A DNA stretch of 64,000 nt from Carex sylvatica (lineage: Eukaryota > Streptophyta > Magnoliopsida > Poales > Cyperaceae), in assembly GCA_964058845.1 (NCBI GenBank), contig CAXKVR010000034.1:496001-560000 (forward strand), read 5' to 3'. Under the pieces are notes generated by a model. It was not told the origin of the DNA. It searched no databases and was given only the letters and a program-made list of their open reading frames with translations. Both the position numbers and the translations under genes were made by a program. Below, piece after piece: positions 54,378 through 64,000 of this stretch. How positions within the stretch are numbered: position 1 is the stretch's first letter; every line of letters begins with the position of its first letter.

Positions 54378-57300
54378 CTAAAGAAGCTTCCTCTTCTTGT
54401 AGTAAGCTAAGATAACGATATAGAGACCCACAATGCCCCCAAGCAAGCCTCCTGAAATTTCCCAGAATGTCATCGAAGGCGGCACATCAAACAGAGAGAT
54501 GTGTATGTTCATGCTGAGTATTCCCACAATCATTATGCCAATACTTATTATCATAGTAGCTGCCACAAATAAGTTCATATCAACCCATTGCAATGCTTAT
54601 CAATTAAATATGGGCAAAGACCCATATTTTCCTCCAAAAAAGAAAAAAAAATTGCAATGCTAATTATCTATAATCAAGAAATATTTTATATTATAACTAT
54701 CGATTTTTAGAAAAAATGAATTGTAATGATTCCTTTGTTCTTTTGGGCCTATATAGGCGTTACATTTTTCATTTGTAACTCTACGATTCTTTATAATTCC
54801 TTTGTTATCAATATAATCCTATAACTTCTAATAATGCAATAAACATATATAAATCTTAACACTCCTTCTCAAGATGGGCAAAAGATATCCATCAAGCCCA
54901 TCTTATCACAAAACTTTTCTAGATCTATTGAGCTAAGTCCTTTGGTGAGGCAGTCAGCTACTTGATTTCCAGTAGCTACATGACTCAGCTCCAATAGTTC
55001 ACATTCTAGCTTTTTCTTTATGAAGAACCTATCGATCTCCACATGCTTAGTTCTGTCATGCTGCACAGGATTGTTAGCAATGCTGATCGCTGACTTGCTA
55101 TCGCACCACAATTTCATTTGAGCTCCATGATTCTCCTTGAGCTCTTCCAACAACCTCTTCAGCCACACCATCTCAGCAACTCCCAATGCCATAGCCCTGA
55201 ACTCGGCTTCTGCTGTCGATCTCGCAACAACTGGCTGCTTCTTGCTCTTCCAAGAGACCAAATTGCCCCCTACAAACATGCAGTAGCTAGCTGTAGACCT
55301 TCTTTCATCTTGGCAACTAGCCCAATCAGAGTCACAGTAACCCTCAATGTTCATGTGCCCATTCTTCCTGAAAAACAAGTCATTCCCTGGTGCACTCTTC
55401 AGAATATGATACACTGCGTCCATATGACTCTTCCTAGGGTCATGCATGTAGCGACTCACCACGCTCACTGCAAATGAGATATCGGGACGAGTATGTGTCA
55501 AATAGATCAATTTGCCTACCAGTCTCTGGTATCTCTCACGATCAATCTCTTCTCCTGCCTCTGCACTTATCTTAGTCTTCACATCAATTGAAGAAACTGC
55601 AAGCCTGCACCCCAACATGCCTGTCTCTGTAAGCAAGTCTAGGACATACTTCCTTTGGGATAGAACAATCCCCTCTGCTTCGCGAGCCACCTCAATCCTA
55701 AGGAAGTACCTAAGCTGTTCCAAATTCTTCACCTCGAATTTATTCTCCAATTTTGCTTTCAACTGTGCAATTTTCCACTCATCATCCCCGGTAATAATCA
55801 TATCATCGACATACACAACCAGCATAGTAATGTGATCACCATGTTGTTGAGAAAACACCGTGTGGTCAGTATTGATTTGCTGATAGCTCATGCCTACCAT
55901 AGCCTTCCTAAACCTATCAAACCAGGTCCGAGGGGATTGCTTCAACCCATAGAGCGACTTCTTGAGCCTGCACACCTTACCCACTATCTGGTTTATGCCA
56001 AACCCTGGTGGAACCTCCATGTACACCTCCTCTAACAAATTACCATGAAGAAATGCATTCTTCACATCGAGTTGGTGTAACTGCCATCCCTCATTCACTG
56101 CCATGGAAACCAGGGTCCTCATTGTGCTCATCTTCGCCACGGGTGCAAAGGTCTCATTATAGTCAATGCCATAGGTCTGACTGTACTCCTTCGCTACCAG
56201 CCGAGCCTTGTAGTGCTCAACCAGACCCTCTGGATTCTGTTTTACTATGAAGATCCACTTGCATCCAACAGCCTTCTTGCCTGGTGGTAGTGACATAAGT
56301 TTTCAGGTTTTGTTCTTGCAAAGGGCACTGAGCTCTTCTAGCATGGCTATTTTTCACTTCGGATCTTCTTTAGCAACCTGCCAACACTTAGGGATAGAGA
56401 CAGTGTCTAATGATGCAATGAACGCTCTATGTACCGGTGATATCTGTGAGTAAGAGAAACTGAGCAATCTCATGCGAAAAACCATATCTGTCAGGAGGAA
56501 TGCCCGCATTCTCGCGAGGAGTTCTTCTTACTGATAGGGGCGTGGAAGGAGTAGAGAGATGAATCATAGCACCTGTGTATTCTTAGTCTGAGATGGATGG
56601 TGTAAGTGTCTCAGGAGCCGGAGTAGGCAGGGATAAGGGACTTGGCACAGGTGACACTGTAGGCACGACTCCCTCACTCTGCTTATTTCTTCTCACATAC
56701 ACCTCACGGTATCTCGACTCCCCCTGAGTATGAATTCTACCACCTTCGGGCCTATTCCTCTCAACTTTCAGCTCACCCACAGCCGAATCCTCTCTTTGTG
56801 GCTCAACCCTGGCCGAATCCTCCTTTTCCGACTCAACCCTAGCCGAATCCTCCTTTTCCGGCTCAACCCTAGCCGAATCCTCCTTTTCCGACTCAACCCT
56901 AGCCGAATCCTCCTTTCCGGCTCAACTCTAGCCGAATCATCATTTTTTGGCTCAACCTTGGCTGAATCCATCAGTGGGCAAGGAATACCACCCACACTCA
57001 CCATCCTCCCCTCACCATCACTACTACTCTCCCCTTCTCGCCTCATACCTCCTATATCGAGCGAGTCTTCAAAGGGTGATGTAGTATCTGAGGAGTAGTA
57101 AAGTTGGAGCTCGCGAAATGTAATATCCATACTCACAAACAATCTCCTCTCTACTGGACTTTAGCACACATAACCCTTTTGAGTACCAGAGTAATCCATA
57201 AAGATGCATTTCACCGCTCTGGGATCTAACTTTTTCACTGTTGGTCTGTTGTCTTTCACGAAACACACACAGCCAAATACCTCAGGAGGAAGAATACCCC

Positions 57301-60300
57301 CATTATCTCCTTTCAACATCACACACAGAGTCTACCAGTCCAACACTCTAGATGACATTCTATTGATCAATTGTGCGGCTGTCTGGACTGCTTGTCCCCA
57401 CAAACGTTTCAGAACATTCATGGAGATCATGCATGCACCGGGCTACCTCCAACAAGTGTCTATTCTTCCTCTCTGCCACTCCATTTTGTGCTGGTGTGTA
57501 AGGGCACGTGGTCTGATGATGTATCCCATGAACTGACAAATACTTTTCGAATGCCTTGTTTGTATATTCAGTCCCATTATCGGATCTCAGTGCCTTCACC
57601 ACAGCACTAAACTGAGTTTGAACTGCCTTATGAAAATTCTTGAAGCAAGCAAGTACATCACTCTTGTTTTTCATCAAGTACAATCATGTGACACGAGAAT
57701 AACAATCGATGAAAGTCATAAAAAATTTATACCCATTCATCGAAGTTGTTGAGCAAGGCCATACATCCGAGTGTACTAGATCAAAGGCATGAGAACTCCT
57801 ACTTCCTGAGCTTACATACGAACTCCTTGTATGCTTCCCAAACTCACATCCATCACACACAAGTTTCTGTTTGTCAGTTTTCTCATACTTTGATGGAAAC
57901 AGACGTTCCAGTAGGCTGAAGGAAGAGTGCTCCATCCGCTGATGAATCAGAAGCAACTCATCATCTACACTCACCCCATATCCTCCTGTCTCCACTATAT
58001 CGACCACAGATGCCAGCGCTGTGTCTATTCCTTTTCTATCTGTGTACCACAACCCATCACGCCATGTGCCAGTCCCAAGTTTCCAATCTGTCCCCTTCTC
58101 CTGAAAGACTATTGTCGGAATATCAAAGGTCACGATGCATTTCTGCTCACGAATAATAGCACTAATGGACACCAGGTTTACGGGAAAGGAATGAGCATGC
58201 AACACATTGGTCAGAGTCATTGAATATGTGCATCTCATAGTACCCTTACCAACCACGGGCTGGACCGTACCATCGGCTGTCTGAATGCTATCTGAGACTG
58301 CTAAGTGAGTATAGAAAGAAAACTCCCTAGCAACACCAGTCACATGGCGAGATGCACCAGAGTCTACTATCCAATCTGATGATCTAGTAATGGGTATAGA
58401 GGCAAGAGCAAGTGTGTCAGCGACTGCACTCTTCCCCTCACTTGCTCCTTTCTGCCTCCTCCTGATTATCTCCATGATCAGATCCTCCTCGGATAACCCC
58501 ACAATAGCTTGTTTATCTTTCTTTACAACCATCAAATTTTCCCGGTTGCTTTCTCTTCCACCTCTTTGGCCCCCACGGCCACGTTCACAGTTCTCAGACT
58601 GCTCTCTTTCACCTGCATCTCGCTTCTTATGTGACTTAGGACAAGTCTGTTTCAGGTGACCTACCTCACCGCATATGTAACACCGTCGAGACTCACATCT
58701 GAACCCTATGTTACCTGTGTGATATGAGTTGGAGACCGCTAGTGCTGACTTCACTCCTGAAAGTCCTGCTGCCTTAGCATGTAGCCTAACCTGGCTCTCC
58801 TCCTCAGTCAAGTACGTAGCTGGCCCTTCGAGCTTCATGTCGATAGGTGACAGCTCAACCTTCTGCACCTTCGACTTGCTCTCAACAGAAGCTTGGTACA
58901 CAGTCAACGCTCGTTGCACCATGACAGCCATCTCATCAGAGGTCAACTTCGCGCAAGCCTTCGCAAACGCATTCCCAGTCACCTCCTCTGACATTGATCC
59001 AACTCAAATCTACGCCTCACGTACAATCCAAGTCCAAATCTTTCCTATTACTTTTTTAGACCCGATCTTACATTGTTAAGATCGAGATCCACATCATCTC
59101 CCTCTCTCTTCTTCTTCTTCTTAACCCAATCCTGATCTATCTCATCAAGATTCGAGTTCAAAACCCGATCAAACCTCGATCTAAACCCGCTTCTCGGGTA
59201 TCGTGGAGTAGAGGCCCCCACGCCGGCCAATCAATACAAAGAGGCTACCTTTGGTGGCCGGCCGACTCTAGAAGAAGAGAAGACCGAGCGGCGAAAGAGA
59301 TGAGAGGAGCGGCGCAGCGCGGTACTACAGCGAACCGGTTACTGTAGCATCACGGTACTGTAGCGGCACGACACTGTAGCAGCTAGGGTTGGGTTTAGAT
59401 TTTTAAGGCTCTAATGCCATGTCGATTTTTAGAAAAAATAAATTGTATTGATTCCTTTGTTCTTTTGGGTCTATATAGGCGTTACATTTTTCATTTGTAA
59501 TCCTACGATTCTTTATAATTCATTTCTTACCAATATAACCCTATAACTTCTAATAATGCAATAAACATACATAAATCTCAACAATAACCAGTCTGCCTAT
59601 TAACAATTATTAAAACATGCATCTGATTACACAACACTACTGATGATGAACTCACATATTATTAGATTTTCATTGGTTAATTATCCATCTTATCATCTTA
59701 TACATATTGATTGGCTAAATGACTTTTTGTCAATTAGACCTTGGGATTTGGGTAAAATGTCGGATGCTTTGTGCAAATAATTGTTCTTATGGGGAAAAGT
59801 CCCATAAGTAAGAGATAGTTAATGTACCAGTGCCGAGCATTACTCCCATTTCAAGAAGTTGATTTTGCTTGTCATCAAGCATTATGTTTATGTAGTCCTC
59901 TGTGTCATCCACGTACTCACGAAGCTTTGAAAATTCATAAATTAAAATAAATTAATAAATCTGATAGTAAATACATTGGTGAAATCAATAACAACCAGAA
60001 CTTCTATGTTGCTGTTATATGATGCTGTTATACTGTTCCAATAGCCAACTTTAGTAAATTGTTTATTCCAATATACAGAAGAAACTGATACGTACTTGTA
60101 GTAGAGCATGTCTTGGTGATACCAGGAGTTTAATTTGCACATTTTTTCAGAGGGTACGATACCAGTACATACTCATAGAGAAAACTTCGAAATTCATATA
60201 AAACAATGAAAGACTTACTGTAGTCAATTTGTTTGATATGCCTTCCGATTGAACAAAATAGGCTTCCAATAACATCTCCAGTTCATCTAAGTTTGGCCTA

Positions 60301-62409
60301 AAACCAATTTCACTCTCATTTTCGTCATCCTCTTCTTCTAGTTCTGATTCTATGTCATTGCTTCCATCACTAAGACAAGACCCAGTAATAAATATAATAG
60401 AAAAATTAAAACACACAGTTCAAATTAAATGCCGCCAGTTCTACAATATTATTTAAGTTTCACCCATTTATGTTGACAAATATTTGCAATTTTAATTTGA
60501 CAATAGTAATTAAGTTTCATCCATTTATGTTGACAAATATTTGCAATTTTAATTTGACGATAGTAATCTTGCTTTTTTTCATATCAGGAACTGAAATTGT
60601 GCTAAACATTTTTCTTTTTGATAAAAATCAGGGATACCCAACCAATTTCTTTGAAACCAGAAGAAATTGTGCTAAACATAGCAAAAGAGAATATTAAATA
60701 TAGCATGGAGTACCTTTCTTCGTCAGATTGTGGTGGCTGTTTGTAAAAATCAAATCTTGAATCTTGGCCAACAGTAGCTTGATAGACAAGTTTTTCTGCC
60801 AAATGCAAGGATGCCATGTCCACATCATCATCTAACAAATGCTCAAGCTCATCTCTTATCTATTTAATGCATTATATAAAAAATTAAATATACGATCTGT
60901 GTTAATGGAAAAAAAAAAGAATAACAAAGAAAAACTCAAGTTTTTTTTTTATAAGGTCAGCTGACAAGTAGCCTGGAAATATATTGATAAAAAAAAAATA
61001 TTTACAAATCCCCCAATGGGGGCTCTACTATAGTAAGAAAAACTTAGTTACCTTAAAAAATAACTAAAAATAAGGTCAGATAACAGTAACAAACCTTTTG
61101 TACACGGCTAGAGATTCCGACCAAACGGCTTTTAATTTGCCTCACTCGTTCAAGATTTAAGGTACTCACATTATGCATAAGTTCATCCAGAGCTGGATAC
61201 GCTTCTTTCTCTAGTGCCGAGGTCTGGATTTCACATTGAATAGTTGGTTTCATAAATGAGATTGCATTATATTGCATGGTCAGTATGACAGGCAGAGAAC
61301 AAAGCCATATTGCAAATAAGACACTATAATCTTTAACCATAATTGACAATTAGTAAACAACAGCATAAGTTTCTTACAGTGTCATTTTGAAACTGAATGC
61401 AAAACTTCAAATGTAAGCACAGATGATAACACTACATGGCCCTTTCTAAAGGACTAAAATGATATAAAATATGGTCTAGCCGTCTAGTGTATCAAATATC
61501 AAATTGTTGGTAACTTTTTAAAAATAGGTTACTGAGAAGTTATTAGTTGAATTAAGGATACATGAAAGCCGGACACTTTACCTATAGGTGTCAGATGCAA
61601 GTATAAGGAAAAAAGAAGGCAAAAATAAAGTATTTATCATTTACCTCAATTTCAAGACGCCTGGATGCTAATTCAAGACAAAGCTCAAGAGCCCTAAGCT
61701 CAAATGGCAAGGGCTTAGTAGTACCACCTCTTGGTGCATCATTCGTCGAGTCTCGACTGCCCTGTGCATTTTCGGGTGAGACCAGCTTTTGTAATAATAT
61801 AAAACTGAAATTTATTAAGTTGACCAATCTTAAAATACCATTTGCTATAACTTCCTCGATCATGGTTGGGATAGGTATACTTCAGATAGTACCTATCTGT
61901 ACCAGTTTAAACATTTTATTTATTAATTTTTCGAATTTTTATGCAAAATTTGTACTTTGGGTCGAACTTAATTTGCTCAAATATAGATTCTTAGTTATTT
62001 TGTCCATGTTTGCCAAATAAATATCACCACATGCACACAGAAAGATTTGCATGCGGTGCACAAATAAATTAAAAATTACCCGGTGTGTATCTCCAGCAAG
62101 CCTTGATTCAAGCTCTCTTAGCACGGGTTCAACCAAAGGATCTCTCGAGTTTGACAACAACACCTCAGAGGCAGTGACAATAGCCTTTATATGCTCTAAA
62201 TTTACAACAATTGCCCTCTCACGTCCAAGAATCGACGAGGGGTAAGAAAGAACCGGGTCCACCACTCTCAGATCACGGGTTGATAGCCCGGTGCGCTGCA
62301 CCAGGCCCTGTTTGGTGATCTCTTCTATGCGGGATTCGCTGTCACTGGTAATTACAGCCCATTCGCGTGCCGTTGCCACGGAACTCTTGAGGCGACTTAG
62401 GGTTCTCAT
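54378..62409 (-). CDS. MRS2/MGT (CorA-type) magnesium transporter, 7 exons, SMN variant
   Basis: Predicted 391-aa membrane Mg2+ channel subunit. Exons (minus): 62409-62080, 61785-61645, 61223-61095, 60859-60714, 60369-60219, 59924-59828, 54559-54378; all GT-AG and in phase. Family blocks appear in order: RTGLSTRDLRVVDPVLSYPS, GRERAIVVNLEHIKAIVTA, PLPFELRALELCLE, LDELMHNVSTLNLERVRQIK, RVQK joined to IRDELEHLLDDD, LEMLLEAYFVQSEG and REYVDDTEDYINIMLDD. Two C-terminal transmembrane helices (about 332-346 and 368-385) surround the pore motif, which reads SMN (347-349) where the family has GMN; the Ser codon is AGC at 54513-54515. The last exon ends KKRKLL like relatives. By ends and loop it is closest to the MRS2-3/-6 group as I remember it. 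The final intron (5.27 kb) contains a full copia element. The altered motif raises doubt about ion transport. Confidence 0.88.
54698..54861 (-). repeat. 3' LTR of copia element 2
   Basis: Plus-strand ends are TATCGATTTTTAG (the terminal TG has become TA) and AAATCTTAACA. It pairs with the LTR at 59420-59583. Confidence 0.9.
54869..58994 (-). pseudogene. Copia element 2 gag-pol polyprotein, interrupted
   Basis: One open stretch (58994-57684) covers the gag C-terminus with zinc knuckle CYICGEVGHLKQTC, the protease motif DWIVDSGASRHVTG, GAG-pre-integrase and the start of integrase (FDLVHSDVW). It ends at an in-frame stop, after which LRSDNGTEYTN and CPYTPAQNGVAERKNR continue. Another open stretch (56296-54869, 475 aa) covers reverse transcriptase (LVVYVDDMIITGDD) and RNase H (WLKRLLEEL, LWCDSKSAISIANNPVQHDRTKHVEIDRFFI), with only minor damage such as FLRIEV for FLGIEV. 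The linker between them has frameshifts in a decapeptide repeat. The N-terminal UBN2-type gag core is not found between the 5' LTR and 58994. Confidence 0.9.
56782..56967 (-). repeat. 30-bp minisatellite in copia 2 (decapeptide repeat)
   Basis: Six to seven copies of a 30-bp unit (plus strand GCCGAATCCTCC then TTTTCCGACTCAACCCTA). On the coding strand the unit reads DSARVEPEKE. One unit lost a base (CCTCCTTTCCGG) and throws the polyprotein out of frame. It lies in the integrase to reverse-transcriptase linker. Confidence 0.88.
59420..59583 (-). repeat. 5' LTR of copia element 2
   Basis: Plus-strand ends TGTCGATTTTTAG and AAATCTCAACA. It is followed on the minus strand by TGGCATTAGAGCC (Met tRNA primer-binding site). 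Confidence 0.9.
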
Positions 62410-62815
62410 TAGAGGTAGTTCGTCAATTTGGATTTGGAGAGTAGCCTACTCTGAGTAGGGTTAATTTAATTTGGGGTTGAAGAGCGATCACGGTCACTGT
62501 TGGGGGAGGAGAGATGGCGGGAGGAAACCCAATTACAAATTTTTCTTCTCCTTTTTGAATCTAGGCCTAAAAAAGTAATGATATCTTGCAAGACATATTT
62601 TTTACCTCTGAAGAGCTGGGGTTATTCTATAAGAATTTAATCTACAAGATATATTGTGTCATCTGATCAGAAATTGATCTACACATATAACACAATCTTT
62701 TACAATAATATTTGATTTTTAACTAATAGTTATCAAAATAAAATAATTTAAAATTGTGGATATATGTTCTCTATTTTTTTAAAAGGTTGTGTATCAAATT
62801 CCCTAAATTATTAAT
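62410..62815 (-). promoter_or_regulatory. Upstream region of the MRS2 gene
   Basis: About 400 bp between the MRS2 ATG and a foldback MITE; it should contain the proximal promoter and 5' UTR. No core promoter element was identified with confidence. Confidence 0.35.
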
Positions 62816-63203
62816 GAGTAGGATTAAAATGCACCATTAGTTTTGTGACTCAACTATATCCCACGTCTCTATCTCAGATTACAAAGTTCAAATAATCGAT
62901 TTGAACCGCTCAACATGTTATACATATAAAAAATATGCTTAGAGACCAAATTTTATATTTTTTACTATTTTTTTAGATAGGTACAAAATCACTGCATCTT
63001 GACCATCCAAAAACAGTGATTTTATATCTATCTAAAAAAATAGTAAAACAATTTCAAAAAAATATAAAATTTGGTCTCTAAGCACATTTTAATATGTATA
63101 ACATGTTGAGCAATTCAGATCGAATATTTAAACTTTGTAAACGAACATAGAGACGTGGGATATTGTTGGAGCACAAAACTAATGGTGCATTTTAACCCTC
63201 CTC
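62816..63203. mobile_element. Foldback MITE, copy I, 9-bp TSD ATTATTAAT
   Basis: Inverted ends (GAGTAGGATTAAAATGC at the left; the right inverted reads GAGGAGGGTTAAAATGC). Direct repeats ATTATTAAT at 62807-62815 and 63204-63212. Inner arms hold CACCATTAGTTTTGTG, GAGACCAAATTTTATATTTT and TTTTTTTAGATAGGTA. It stands about 400 bp upstream of the MRS2 start codon. Confidence 0.9.
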
Positions 63204-63212
63204 ATTATTAAT

Positions 63213-63859
63213 TCTCAACACGATCAGTCTGCATCTTCATCTCCTTCAACGCGAACTCTGACTGTGTATTTCTTTTTGCAAGCTTGGTAGTGGCTACTAT
63301 CTTTGACTGGGTCAATATCAGAAGGGAGATGCTGGAGATAAGGATACTTCATCTAAAACGAAGGTTTAGCGGGAGGAAAATTAGCGTGAAGAGAGAAAAA
63401 AAAGGAAGGGATTAGCACCCTAATTATTTAGGGACAAAATTGTCTTTTAAGTTTTTTTAATAATATTAATTTTAAATTTTAAATAGTTAAATGAAGGAAT
63501 GGGGATTAAAATAAAATCATTTAGTTTTGGGATATAGCTAAATTTAGAGTTGTGATGGAGATATAACTAAATTTCTCTACAATATATGACTAATAAATTT
63601 TCAACTTGCACCAAATTTAGTACATAAAATATCTAAATTATTGAAAAATGTATCGGTAATTAACTTTTTTTTTTATTATCACTTAATTGGTTCTCACCGT
63701 TCTCATATAAGTTCATTGTCCTGAAGAACTTTTATATTTGAACTTTGAAGTATGATGATTTGGGGGAGTTCTTTAAATTAAAGGCTTGATTATAATCACA
63801 ATAAAAGAAACTTAATACTTTTAATTAGTTCAGAGAAATGTTATATAATATATATTGTT
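63213..63859. other. Intergenic DNA, no gene seen
   Basis: AT-rich sequence after MITE copy I. No open frame with similarity to a family I know. Confidence 0.4.
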
Positions 63860-64000
63860 AGAGTAGAACTAAGGTGTTTCTAAGTTCAAAAAGTTTCTTT
63901 GTGAACTCAGTCATAAAACTTATAGGATAGATTTTAAATGACGATAGGTCAAGTGGCCAGAAGTAGAAACTTTCGATTTAATTTAGTATAAAGTCAAGCG
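63860..64000. mobile_element. Partial foldback element, cut by the window end
   Basis: AGAGTAGAACTAAGGTGTTT, TTTGTGAACTCAGTCATAAA and AAGTGGCCAGAAGTAG follow the left arm of the foldback element at 25875-26283. The right arm would lie beyond the window. Confidence 0.55.

Larger units (their letters stand above)
54698..59583 (-). mobile_element. Ty1/copia LTR retrotransposon 2, in the last intron of MRS2
   Basis: A 4.89-kb element in the same orientation as the host gene. Five-base duplications ATAAC lie at 54693-54697 and 59584-59588. LTRs of 164 bp lie at 54698-54861 and 59420-59583. The primer-binding site TGGCATTAGAGCC follows the 5' LTR, and the polypurine tract TTGAGAAGGAG precedes the 3' LTR. 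The LTRs differ at about 13 of 164 positions by eye. Coding regions are long but interrupted. It is inserted between exons 6 and 7 of MRS2 without touching splice sites. Confidence 0.93.

Noticed and set aside
54378..54593. A separate small membrane protein of 71 aa
   Set aside because: It joins in phase with exon 6 of the MRS2 gene across the copia-bearing intron and carries the pore motif and second helix expected there.
1..64000. tRNA, rRNA, CRISPR arrays or bacterial-type operons
   Set aside because: No tRNA internal promoter pair, rRNA-like stretch or spaced repeat array was seen; the window is ordinary plant nuclear DNA.

Overview
The window is nuclear DNA of a flowering plant, most likely a dicot (eudicot or magnoliid). 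The evidence is spliced genes with GT-AG introns, plant-only protein families (SPARK-type receptor kinase, SBT1 subtilase, MRS2/MGT magnesium transporter, plastid thioredoxin, LEA_2 protein, plant PI-PLC-X protein), and plant transposons (Ty1/copia, MULE with plant mobile domain, hAT, Tourist-like, LINE). The species cannot be named from the sequence. No operons, CRISPR arrays, tRNA or rRNA genes were seen.

Six host genes are supported. (1) A secreted, probably GPI-anchored PI-PLC X-domain protein, minus strand 12801-632, 8 exons, 410 aa, whose third intron is 9.9 kb. (2) A SPARK-ectodomain receptor-like kinase, plus strand 16007-21045, 9 exons, 674 aa. (3) A membrane LEA_2 protein like At1g45688/At2g41990, plus strand 28396-30992, 4 exons, 306 aa. 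(4) An intronless subtilisin-like protease, minus strand 34635-32338, 765 aa. (5) An m-type-like plastid thioredoxin, minus strand 46240-45565, 2 exons. (6) An MRS2/CorA-type magnesium transporter, minus strand 62409-54378, 7 exons, 391 aa, whose last intron holds a complete copia element.

The rest is mostly transposon-derived. The 9.9 kb intron of gene 1 holds a MULE (6593-11480) with a broken plant-mobile-domain gene and a broken MuDR-type transposase gene facing each other. A Tourist-like MITE sits in that MULE, and a hAT element with a perfect 8-bp target duplication sits in the MITE. A complete but dead copia element with LTRs and GTTTT duplications lies at 35041-40698, itself hit by a 208-bp MITE. 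A second copia element with ATAAC duplications lies at 54698-59583. Two 5'-truncated LINE copies (41265-41971, 52087-53401) have poly-A tails and about 16-bp duplications. A hAT element with a perfect 8-bp duplication lies at 42338-43120. Between 46.6 and 51.4 kb there is a Tourist-like MITE, a tandemly repeated element and a 3.2-kb inverted-repeat-bounded block of AT satellite carrying several foldback MITEs.

Points most worth a second look: a family of about 400-bp foldback MITEs (9-10-bp target duplications where readable) that share an inner core but not their ends; the MRS2 gene with SMN in place of the near-invariant GMN motif; the receptor kinase with HGD instead of HRD and a short activation segment; a pair of perfect-stem hairpins that share loop sequence rather than arms; and the three-level nest in the PLC intron. 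Gene models were built by eye from splice consensus, reading phase and remembered family sequence. No transcript or database evidence was used.
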